A stretch of 32,118 nt of DNA. Source: Bacteroidota bacterium (GTDB lineage Bacteria; Bacteroidota; Bacteroidia; NS11-12g; UBA955). Positions 8,014 through 16,334 of this stretch are shown here, one piece after another; the stretch's first letter is position 1, and each line of letters opens with the position of its first letter. The stretch lies in the NCBI GenBank assembly GCA_027488495.1, contig JAIYBO010000020.1, forward strand, positions 1 to 32,118, written 5' to 3'. Below the pieces are notes generated by a model. It was not told where the DNA came from, searched no databases, and saw only the letters and a list, made by a program, of their open reading frames with translations. Position numbers and translations under genes: made by a program.

Positions 8014-9897
8014 ATGGATCAGTTTATTGTATCAGCTCGAAAGTATCGTCCTACAACGTTTGATGACGTGGTTGGACAACGTCAGGTGGCGGAAACTTTG
8101 ATGCATGAGATCAATAACAACAAATTGGCTCAAGCCTTTCTGTTTACAGGTCCAAGGGGCGTGGGTAAAACCACTTGTGCCAGAATCTTGGCCAAGGTAA
8201 TCAATGCCCAAGATGGGGGAGATCCCAATCAAGATTACGCATTTAACATATTTGAGTTGGATGCAGCCAGCAATAACTCGGTGGAAGATATCCGTCATTT
8301 GATTGATCAAGTGCGAATCCCACCCCAAGTTGGTAAATACAAAGTGTATATCATCGATGAGGTACACATGCTTTCTACGGCGGGCTTTAACGCATTTCTA
8401 AAGACTTTAGAGGAACCGCCATCGTATGCCATTTTTATTTTGGCAACCACGGAAAAGCATAAAATTTTACCCACCATTTTGAGCCGATGCCAGGTCTTCA
8501 ATTTCAATCGAATTGAGACCAAAGACATGGTAGAGCACCTGAAGGGCATCGCCCAGAAGGAAAACATTGAAGCCAGTGAAGATGCCTTGCATTTGATCGC
8601 CCGCAAAGCCGATGGTGGTTTGAGGGACGCACTTTCAATGTTTGATCAACTTGTGAGTTTTGGAGGTGGTAAAATTACCTATGAATCTGCCGTTGATATA
8701 TTGAGTGTTTTGGATCTGGATACCTTCTTCGATGTTTCAAGCATGTTGGCTTCATCGAATATTTCAGATGCACTTTTGTCTTACGACACCATCGTTAAAA
8801 AGGGATTTGATGGTTCAACCTTTTTGGGTGGAATGGCCGCCCATTTCAGGAATTTGGCGGTGAGCAAAGAAACCAAAACGCAATCCCTGTTGGATGTTTC
8901 TGAGTCTTTTCAATCCAAATACATTGAGCAATCCAATGCTTTTTCTTTCGCATTCATCCTCAATGGATTGAATTTAATTTCTGAAGCCGAAGAAAAGTAT
9001 AAAATGTCGCGAAATCCACGATTGTTGGTGGAGTTGATGCTGATGAAGCTCGGACATTTAAATTCATTCATTCAAAATATACCTTCCCTTGAGGAAGTAA
9101 AAAAAAAATTAGCGAATCCCACTGAAGGAGGCAAATCCGCATCGTTCAAGAGAGCACCTTCAATCGTAGAGGACAAGCCTAAGCCAAACATCGTTCCCAA
9201 ATCCATTGAATCCAACGGCTCAGGCACTGGTGAACAGAACATCGGCCCAGAAAAACTCGCTGAAAAAACCAGTTTACCCACCGCCAAAGGTGCAGAGATT
9301 TCCGCTGATTCTGCCAAACAAGAAGTGCCCGGAACAGCAGCGACGGTAAACAATACCGCGGTAAATGATGACTTGGTGACGTCCACAAGGATTAAACTCA
9401 AAGGTTTTGAGCAATTCAAGCAAATGCGCACTCAGCAGCAAACTGCGGTTCAAGAAGATGAGGTTTCACCAAAGTTAGAAGGCAATGCCGAAAGTACCAC
9501 ATCAATTGACATTCCAAATCGCGATGAAATATTGACTCCATCGTCAATATCAAATAAAAATATCGATGAAGCTTGGGTGGAATTTTATCAATCACAAACC
9601 ACTCGGGTACTCACGTGTTTGAAATCGTTGAAGTATGAGTACTTGGGAAATCAATTGATCATCACTTTGAATGCATCTCATCAAGAAAGTATTATTGATG
9701 AAATTAGGCCTACGCTCATGCAAATGCTGAAAAATCAAGTCCCTCATTTGGCAATTCAATCCATTGTTTCTGTGATGGGAGAGATTGAAGTCCAAGAAAG
9801 ACGTCCTTACACAGACAAAGAAAAGTTGGAATATTTGATTAAGAAGCATCCTGGTTTGGGTGAAGCCCTGGAATCATTGCATTTGCGACTTCCATAA
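8014..9897 (+). CDS. dnaX: DNA polymerase III subunit gamma/tau
   Basis: 627 aa, Walker A GPRGVGKTT, VYIIDEVHMLS, TLEEPPSYAIFILATTEKHKILPTILSRCQVF sensor motifs, tau-like low-complexity linker and C-terminal domain. Confidence 0.97.
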   Translation: MDQFIVSARKYRPTTFDDVVGQRQVAETLMHEINNNKLAQAFLFTGPRGVGKTTCARILAKVINAQDGGDPNQDYAFNIFELDAASNNSVEDIRHLIDQVRIPPQVGKYKVYIIDEVHMLSTAGFNAFLKTLEEPPSYAIFILATTEKHKILPTILSRCQVFNFNRIETKDMVEHLKGIAQKENIEASEDALHLIARKADGGLRDALSMFDQLVSFGGGKITYESAVDILSVLDLDTFFDVSSMLASSNISDALLSYDTIVKKGFDGSTFLGGMAAHFRNLAVSKETKTQSLLDVSESFQSKYIEQSNAFSFAFILNGLNLISEAEEKYKMSRNPRLLVELMLMKLGHLNSFIQNIPSLEEVKKKLANPTEGGKSASFKRAPSIVEDKPKPNIVPKSIESNGSGTGEQNIGPEKLAEKTSLPTAKGAEISADSAKQEVPGTAATVNNTAVNDDLVTSTRIKLKGFEQFKQMRTQQQTAVQEDEVSPKLEGNAESTTSIDIPNRDEILTPSSISNKNIDEAWVEFYQSQTTRVLTCLKSLKYEYLGNQLIITLNASHQESIIDEIRPTLMQMLKNQVPHLAIQSIVSVMGEIEVQERRPYTDKEKLEYLIKKHPGLGEALESLHLRLP

Positions 9898-9950
9898 TAA
9901 ATTAAAAATTGGCACAAAACACCCGATTTTCTTCGTTATTTTTGTGCTAA

Positions 9951-11150
9951 ATGTCCATGTCGGAGCTTTCATTTCAAAATACATCGGTGGCCTTCGCCCA
10001 CAAAAGCAATGGCGAGCTTTCAAAGGCCCGAATGTTGTTTAAGTCGTTCAATTTTCCAATTTTGCTAACCTACGGACCAACGATGGCCAAATTGGCTGTT
10101 GCATTGGGGTTGAAGTTCACCATAAAGAAAACCATTTTCGAACAGTTTTGTGGCGGTGAAACCATTGAAGAGTGTGATCAAGCCATTGCAGGTTTGGCAA
10201 AAAGTGGTATCGGTACCATACTTGATTATTCTGTTGAAGGCGAGGAAAGTGAAGCAACATTTGATCAAACCTGTGCCGAAATTTTAAAGACCATTCAAAG
10301 GGCCAAAGGAAATTCTGATATCCCATTTTCTGTATTTAAAACCACGGGGGTATTTTCATCGGATGTGTTGACTGCCGCTTCCGAAATCATCGAGAAAAAT
10401 CAAATCGTTGATATTGAGTTGATTGAAAATCATTTAATGGAGTCTCACAAGCAAGATTGGAGAAATGGATGTCATCGTTTCAATCAGTTGTGTGAAAACG
10501 CCGCAAATAGTGAGGTGCAAATCTTTGTGGATGCTGAAGAGAGTTGGCTGCAACCTGCCATTGATCTGTTGGCTACCAGTGCGATGCACAAATACAACCA
10601 AACGCGTGCTTGGGTGTTTAATACGTTACAGATGTATCGCCATGATCGATTGAGTTATTTGCAAAACCAAGTAGCAGAGGGTAGGTGTCAATATGGTTAT
10701 AAATTGGTGCGCGGGGCCTATATGGAAAAGGAAAGGGCTAGAGCTTCAAAAATGGGCTATCAAGACCCCATTCAGCCCAACAAAGAAGCCACAGATCGCG
10801 ATTATAACGCCGCGGTAACTTTCTGTATTGAGCATCATAATCAAGTGGCCGTTTGCATTGCCACGCACAATGAGCAATCTTCGCTTTTGGGAACGCAATG
10901 TTTAACGGCGAAAGGTTTGACATCGAACGATCAAAAAGTATCGTTTTCTCAGTTGTTGGGAATGAGCGATCACATCAGTTTTAATTTATCGCACAAAGGC
11001 TATAAGGTAAGTAAATATGTTCCATACGGACCTGTATTGTCTGTGATTCCATATCTCACACGCAGGGCACAAGAGAACAGTGGTATGGCCGGACAGATGG
11101 GTAGGGAGCTGGCATTGATTGAAGCCGAGATTAAACGCAGAAAAGGATGA
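9951..11150 (+). CDS. Proline dehydrogenase (PRODH) family protein
   Basis: 399 aa, IGTILDYSVEGEES, KLVRGAYMEKERARA, IATHNEQS, FSQLLGMSDHIS, KYVPYGPVLSVIPYLTRRAQEN are hallmark PRODH motifs. Confidence 0.95.
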   Translation: MSMSELSFQNTSVAFAHKSNGELSKARMLFKSFNFPILLTYGPTMAKLAVALGLKFTIKKTIFEQFCGGETIEECDQAIAGLAKSGIGTILDYSVEGEESEATFDQTCAEILKTIQRAKGNSDIPFSVFKTTGVFSSDVLTAASEIIEKNQIVDIELIENHLMESHKQDWRNGCHRFNQLCENAANSEVQIFVDAEESWLQPAIDLLATSAMHKYNQTRAWVFNTLQMYRHDRLSYLQNQVAEGRCQYGYKLVRGAYMEKERARASKMGYQDPIQPNKEATDRDYNAAVTFCIEHHNQVAVCIATHNEQSSLLGTQCLTAKGLTSNDQKVSFSQLLGMSDHISFNLSHKGYKVSKYVPYGPVLSVIPYLTRRAQENSGMAGQMGRELALIEAEIKRRKG

Positions 11151-12265
11151 TGATGAGAAAACATTGGTACAAATGGGTGGCAGCAATTTGTTTGCTTTAT
11201 GTGATTTTGGGTGGGTTGTTTTTGCCCCTTAAGCCCGGAATTACTGCCATTACGCCAGTTAAATTGCTATCGGGGAATGACATTGCGATCAAATTAAACG
11301 TTTACAATGCCCCATGGTTGAAGGAGAATGCTTTTAAACAATCGGATTTAGATGCCCAAAATGGGAGTTTTCAAATTCCAGCCAAAGTCATTTTGGTATC
11401 GAAAGGGGTGAAAGGACGTTGGGAAACGTCAAAAATTGATTTCTCAGGAAACCATGGTCAAGTCATTGCTCATTTCAATCTCACGATGGGTAAGGATAAA
11501 ATACCCAATGAATATTATTCCATTTTCATAGAGTTAAGCAATGGCAAGTTTTTGGGTATGCCGGATGCTTTGTTTTTAGAAAGAAATCCTTCAGATTCCA
11601 TTGGCAATGGGCAGTTGGTGTTGAAATCCAATGAAAATATCAATACAAACAGGGAAGTGTTCGAAATGAGTTTCCCCAATCGGGTGGTCTTGAATGAAAG
11701 CGTGAGAAACCTGTTTTACCATGTACCCATGTGGTTCGCGATGTTGGCCTTGTTGGGCATGTCGGCTTGGTATGCCATCAAATATTTGCGCTTTTCTCAA
11801 TTGAGCGATGATGTTATGGCCGATTCACTCATTCGGGTGGGTATTTTGGCAGGTATTTTGGGATGCATTACAGGTGCAACTTGGGCTCGGGTAACTTGGC
11901 AATCTTGGTGGCCCGCTTCTGACCCTAAATTGAATGGTGTAGCCATTGGCATGACCATGTATATCGCGTATTTGCTATTGAGATCTACACTTTCCGATCC
12001 TTACCAAAGGGCGAGAATTACCTCGGTATATTCGGTGTTTATCTTTCCTATTTTCATTGCTTTGATAGTGATTATGCCCAAATTATCGCCCAATTCTTTG
12101 CATCCAGGTTCTGGTGGTACTGTGGGTTTTAATAAATATGATTTGGATTCCACAATGCGATTGTTTTTTTATCCTGCGGTGATCGGATGGATTGCATTGT
12201 TTTATTGGATCGCCAATTTGCGATTGCGTATTGCCCATTTAACTGAAAAACAACTGAACGAATGA
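11147..12265 (+). CDS. ccsA: Cytochrome c biogenesis protein CcmC/CcsA-like (heme handling) with an added N-terminal extracytoplasmic domain
   Basis: 372 aa. C-terminal ~200 aa: NLFYHVPMWFAM, ITGATWARVTWQSWWPASDPKLNG (WWD-like), LSPNSLHPGSGG. Next to ccmD/E/F-like genes. Start could be any of three tandem ATGs at 11147/11150/11153. Confidence 0.9.
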   Translation: MMMRKHWYKWVAAICLLYVILGGLFLPLKPGITAITPVKLLSGNDIAIKLNVYNAPWLKENAFKQSDLDAQNGSFQIPAKVILVSKGVKGRWETSKIDFSGNHGQVIAHFNLTMGKDKIPNEYYSIFIELSNGKFLGMPDALFLERNPSDSIGNGQLVLKSNENINTNREVFEMSFPNRVVLNESVRNLFYHVPMWFAMLALLGMSAWYAIKYLRFSQLSDDVMADSLIRVGILAGILGCITGATWARVTWQSWWPASDPKLNGVAIGMTMYIAYLLLRSTLSDPYQRARITSVYSVFIFPIFIALIVIMPKLSPNSLHPGSGGTVGFNKYDLDSTMRLFFYPAVIGWIALFYWIANLRLRIAHLTEKQLNE

Positions 12266-12432
12266 AAACTTCAATGTCGGAACAATTCGATGCCAACGCA
12301 GCTGAATTGCTAGCACAGCATAATCTAATGAACGCCGTTTATGGCGTACTGGTGATCATATTTGTTGGAATACTCTTTTATCTGATTCGTTTGGATCGCA
12401 AAATTTCACGTCTAGAAAAAAATCAATCATGA
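12262..12432 (+). CDS. ccmD: CcmD-like small membrane protein (56 aa; absent from the supplied ORF track)
   Basis: MKTSMSEQFDANAAELLAQHNLMNAVYGVLVIIFVGILFYLIRLDRKISRLEKNQS*. Single TM helix followed by a basic tail, ATGA overlaps with both neighbours, located between ccmC- and ccmE-like genes. Confidence 0.85.
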   Translation: MKTSMSEQFDANAAELLAQHNLMNAVYGVLVIIFVGILFYLIRLDRKISRLEKNQS

Positions 12433-12836
12433 AACCGTTTCACTTGATCTTGTTGGTCCTAGCAGCTGTTGGGATAGCCACAGTCATTAGCATGTATGGC
12501 AATACCACCCAATACGTTGCCTTCCCGGATGCTCAGCGAATCGCAGAGGAAAATCCAGGCAAAGCGGTGCACGTGGTATGTAAGTTAAACAAGGCAAAGC
12601 CGGTTGTTTACGATGCTCAAGCCAACGCAAATCGTTTGGAATTTTATGGTTTCGATTCGTTGAACAATGAAAGCAAAGTGGTATTTACCAAGCCCAAGCC
12701 CGCTCAATTCGAGCAACTAGAAAAGATGGTTTTGATTGGAACATACGACAAAGACCATTTCTTGGCCACCGAAATATTGAGTAAATGTCCTTCTAAATAC
12801 GAAGACGCCCCCGGTGCTTCAACAGCTGCAAAATGA
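12429..12836 (+). CDS. ccmE: Cytochrome c maturation protein CcmE (CxxxY variant)
   Basis: 135 aa, N-terminal TM anchor, OB-fold-like VVCKLNKAKPVVYDAQANRLEFYGFDS..., C-terminal DHFLATEILSKCPSKYEDA. Confidence 0.9.
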   Translation: MKPFHLILLVLAAVGIATVISMYGNTTQYVAFPDAQRIAEENPGKAVHVVCKLNKAKPVVYDAQANANRLEFYGFDSLNNESKVVFTKPKPAQFEQLEKMVLIGTYDKDHFLATEILSKCPSKYEDAPGASTAAK

Positions 12837-15478
12837 ACCAAACACAAGCTCCAATAGTATTTAACGGCGAATGGCTTTGGTTGGGAAACCTGGGTCATGC
12901 GTTTGTGATTTTGGCATTCATAATGTCAATTTTATCGGCGGTTTTCTATTTTCAACATGAACAAACGAAAAACCAAAGCCTACAAATTTGGGCAAAACGG
13001 TTTTTTCAAATCCACGCCTTGGCGATTGTTTCGGTTTTCGTGGTGTTGTTCTCAATCATATTTTTTCACCGGTATGAGTTTCACTATGCCTGGCGACATT
13101 CGAGCAATAGCTTGCCGGTTTACTATATGATTTCATGCTTCTGGGAAGGCCAAGAGGGTAGTTTCCTGTTGTGGCTTTTTTGGAATGCATTGATGGGTGT
13201 GATTTTACAGCGTGTAGCAAAGTCGTGGGAATCCCCGGTGATGGTTGTGATTGCATTTGCCCAAATTGCCTTGAGTTCTATGCTTGTTGGGTTTCAATGG
13301 GGTGAATTTAAAATGGGTAGTTCTCCTTTCGATTTGTTGAGAGAGCAAAGGCCAGATTTTTTGAATATTCCCATTTTGGGACAATTGGGCGTTGAGAATT
13401 ATTTACAAGTTTTCAAAGACGGAAATGGATTAAATGCATTGTTGCAGAATTATTGGATGGTAATCCACCCACCTACATTGTTTTTGGGTTTTGCCACCGC
13501 CATCGTTCCTTTTGCCTACAGCATCGCGGCTCTTTGGAGAAATAACGAAAGAGGTTGGATTCCTTATGCACTTATTTGGAGTTTGGTGTGTGTGGGCATC
13601 CTTGGCTTGGGAATTATCATGGGCGGATTTTGGGCCTATGAAGCCTTGTCGTTTGGAGGATATTGGGCTTGGGATCCGGTTGAGAATGCATCGCTAATGC
13701 CGTGGCTCATCATGGCTAGTGCAGCGCATATGCTCATCATCTCAAAGTCTACAGGTCGCCATTTATTTACGTCGCACCTATTAACACAAATTTCATTTTG
13801 GTTGGTGTTGTATGCCACTTTCTTAACCCGAAGCGGTATTTTGGGAGAAGCCAGTGTGCATTCGTTCACCGATTTGGGATTATCCGGTCAATTGTTGCTG
13901 TTTTTATTGGCTTTCTTGGCATTTGCCTTGGTTGTGGTTCTCGAGGGTAAGAAGAGGAAATGGGCTTTATATGGCATTGTGTTGGCATTGCTTATCCCCA
14001 TGTCATTGGCCTATATGATCAAAAGCCCTGAAGCCATTGATACTTTTTACCAATGGTTAAAAGGGTTGGGTACTTGCTTGTTTTTGGGTTGGTTGGTGTA
14101 CTACATTTTTGCATTGTACAATAAAACCAAAGCCAATATGTCGGATGAAAGAATGGATTCCAGAGAATTCTGGATGTTCTTGGGTTCGATGTTTCTTATT
14201 CTGTCGTTGGTTCAAGTATTTGCCGCAACAAGCATTCCGGTATTCAATAAATTGTTTGGTTATAAAACGGCAGTTCCAAGCGCGGCAGATTACAACCGTG
14301 TTCAATTGTGGCTTGCCATGCCCATTATGTTGTTGATGAGCTTTGGGTATTGGTTTAAATTCAGAGAAACCGACTTGAAAACCATCAAGAAACCTTTGAT
14401 TCAATTGGGTTTGGTATCCATCGTCATCACCATTTTGCTGATGTTCGGTTTTGAGATTTATGAAGTGAAATTTGTCATCTTCTTGCTTTTGAGTATCACG
14501 CTGGTTGTTGCGAACTTGGTATATGGATACCAGAAAAAGAAATTTGAATGGCTTAGATGGGGTGGTAATATTGCTCACGTGGGTTTTGGGGTCTTGTTGA
14601 TGGGCGTGTTGGTTTCATCGGTGAATAAAAATGTACTTTCATCAACCAAGGATGGTATCGACCTAGCACCTGAAGTTGATCAAAAAGGAAACCAAGATAC
14701 CAAAGGCATCAAATTCAATCGTGAAAATCAATTGTTGTACAAAAACAAGCCACAAGAGTTACAACAATACACGGCGATTTATCTTGAAGATATTAAAGGT
14801 GTTGGAGTGGATAGTATCGACAAATACTTTAAGGTTGCATTTGTAAAGAAAAACAAGGAGGGTAGAACCGTAGATAGTTTTGTGTTGAGTCCGAAAACAC
14901 AAAACAATCCCAAAATGGGTTTACTGGCGGAGCCGTCTACCCGTCATTTCTTGCACAAAGACATTTTTACCCACGTCAACTACGAGAGCAGTATGGATCG
15001 AAAAGAGCCATTTAGCAATTTCCGCGTTGATACTGTGGGATTCTTCAGACCTTTTATTACTCAAACTGGGAAGGTGGTAATGTCAATTGATAGCATCAAT
15101 CGGAGCATGGATTCTGCAGGACTGAAGATAACTCTGGCGATCAAGGCAAAACGTTTGGGTGATTCGGTGTGGTTGCGTCCAGAATTTTTGATCAATGAAA
15201 TCACAGGCAATTTTGATATGAAACCTGCCGAAAGTGACAGATTTGGTATCATGGCAGCCATTTTGAATTTGCAAATCATCGATCCAAACCCAGCATCTCA
15301 GAACATTCGTTTTGTGATACAAACGGGTGAGAAAACCCCTGTTTGGGATTATATCGTGATTCAAGTTATCGAGTTCCCTTGGATTAATTTGGTTTGGGCA
15401 GGAACCATCATCATGGTGATTGGGTTTACCTTGGCCGTAATCAATCGAATCAAAAAACAAAAACAATTGATGGTATGA
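12833..15478 (+). CDS. ccmF: Cytochrome c biogenesis protein CcmF
   Basis: 881 aa polytopic membrane protein with WEGQEGSFLLWLFW and GGFWAYEALSFGGYWAWDPVENASLMPWL (WWD heme-handling motif). Confidence 0.95.
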   Translation: MNQTQAPIVFNGEWLWLGNLGHAFVILAFIMSILSAVFYFQHEQTKNQSLQIWAKRFFQIHALAIVSVFVVLFSIIFFHRYEFHYAWRHSSNSLPVYYMISCFWEGQEGSFLLWLFWNALMGVILQRVAKSWESPVMVVIAFAQIALSSMLVGFQWGEFKMGSSPFDLLREQRPDFLNIPILGQLGVENYLQVFKDGNGLNALLQNYWMVIHPPTLFLGFATAIVPFAYSIAALWRNNERGWIPYALIWSLVCVGILGLGIIMGGFWAYEALSFGGYWAWDPVENASLMPWLIMASAAHMLIISKSTGRHLFTSHLLTQISFWLVLYATFLTRSGILGEASVHSFTDLGLSGQLLLFLLAFLAFALVVVLEGKKRKWALYGIVLALLIPMSLAYMIKSPEAIDTFYQWLKGLGTCLFLGWLVYYIFALYNKTKANMSDERMDSREFWMFLGSMFLILSLVQVFAATSIPVFNKLFGYKTAVPSAADYNRVQLWLAMPIMLLMSFGYWFKFRETDLKTIKKPLIQLGLVSIVITILLMFGFEIYEVKFVIFLLLSITLVVANLVYGYQKKKFEWLRWGGNIAHVGFGVLLMGVLVSSVNKNVLSSTKDGIDLAPEVDQKGNQDTKGIKFNRENQLLYKNKPQELQQYTAIYLEDIKGVGVDSIDKYFKVAFVKKNKEGRTVDSFVLSPKTQNNPKMGLLAEPSTRHFLHKDIFTHVNYESSMDRKEPFSNFRVDTVGFFRPFITQTGKVVMSIDSINRSMDSAGLKITLAIKAKRLGDSVWLRPEFLINEITGNFDMKPAESDRFGIMAAILNLQIIDPNPASQNIRFVIQTGEKTPVWDYIVIQVIEFPWINLVWAGTIIMVIGFTLAVINRIKKQKQLMV

Positions 15479-16311
15479 CCCACAGAATCCTGATATGGGG
15501 CTACGGGCGCTTGGGCCGAGCACTTTTGAAAGGGTTTGTGGATTTTCGCAATGCTAATGGACACTGGCCCATGGGTGCGGAGCGATGCATCGTTGTGGGT
15601 AGAGCCAAAGATCGTGTTTCAGTATTTCCAGATCAGCATGTTGAGTACTTACATGTAGATATTTCCAATACCGATGGCCGAGTAATTCATCTTTCCGATG
15701 ATTCCGACCATTCAATTTTGGAGCAGGGCGATGTGATTTTTGCCACTGTTCCAGACCAATACATCCAGTCTTTGGCCTCATTTTGTGATCAACCAGGTAT
15801 AGTATTTATTCACTGCAGCGGTGCAACGCCAATGTTGGACATGAATCACGCCAAGTCAGGTGTGTTTTATCCTCTGCAAACGTTCCCACAATTTGGCGAT
15901 GTAAATTGGTCGGATATTCCAGTTTTTTGGGAAAATGCCCAGCTTTTAACATTGTTCGAATCCCTGTTTTTGGCTTTGGGAGTGAAAAAGTCGCAAGAAT
16001 TGAGTTCAGTTGATCGAGAATATTTGCATCTGGCCGCTGTGTTCGCCAACAATTATACTGTGGCAATGGCCGGCATCGCCCATGATTTAATGCAATCTAG
16101 AAACATGAAATCCGAATGGATTCAGCCCATATTGGAAAAAACGGCGAAAAATTTGGGATTGCCAGATCCTTGGGATGCCCTTACTGGTCCAGCCAAACGA
16201 AACGATCAAACGTCGATCGATCGGCACTTAAAACTTCTAGAAAATCAGCCTGAATTGCGGGCCATCTATGAAAAAATGGGTTGGTACATCCAATCCAATC
16301 ATTCGAATTAG
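15475..16311 (+). CDS. Rossmann-like / DUF2520 domain-containing protein
   Basis: Start ATG 15475 (MTHRILIWGYGRLGRALLKG). VIFATVPDQYIQSLA, FIHCSGATPM, GVFYPLQTF, LHLAAVFANNYTVAM fit F420-dependent-oxidoreductase-like/DUF2520 proteins. ATGA overlap with ccmF. Confidence 0.9.
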   Translation: MTHRILIWGYGRLGRALLKGFVDFRNANGHWPMGAERCIVVGRAKDRVSVFPDQHVEYLHVDISNTDGRVIHLSDDSDHSILEQGDVIFATVPDQYIQSLASFCDQPGIVFIHCSGATPMLDMNHAKSGVFYPLQTFPQFGDVNWSDIPVFWENAQLLTLFESLFLALGVKKSQELSSVDREYLHLAAVFANNYTVAMAGIAHDLMQSRNMKSEWIQPILEKTAKNLGLPDPWDALTGPAKRNDQTSIDRHLKLLENQPELRAIYEKMGWYIQSNHSN

Positions 16312-16329
16312 CATTTGTACCAACCCATT
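16275..16329. terminator. Candidate bidirectional terminator hairpin (perfect 14-bp inverted repeat)
   Basis: AATGGGTTGGTACA (16275-16288) and TGTACCAACCCATT (16316-16329), loop 27 nt, between convergent genes; left arm overlaps the end of the DUF2520 CDS. Confidence 0.6.
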
Positions 16330-16334
16330 GGGTT

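Noticed and set aside
7835-8101. 88-aa plus-strand ORF at the thioredoxin/dnaX junction
   Set aside because: Overlaps two confident genes in other frames and spans the dnaX promoter region.
9072-9431. 119-aa minus-strand ORF opposite the tau linker
   Set aside because: Explained by reverse reading of the low-complexity linker of DnaX; no independent support.
14057-14578. 173-aa minus-strand ORF
   Set aside because: Fully antisense to ccmF. Composition (His/Gln/Asn-rich) is that of a reverse-frame artefact and no family motif is present.
15083-15523. 146-aa minus-strand ORF
   Set aside because: Antisense to the 3' end of ccmF and the start of the DUF2520 gene; no recognisable motif.
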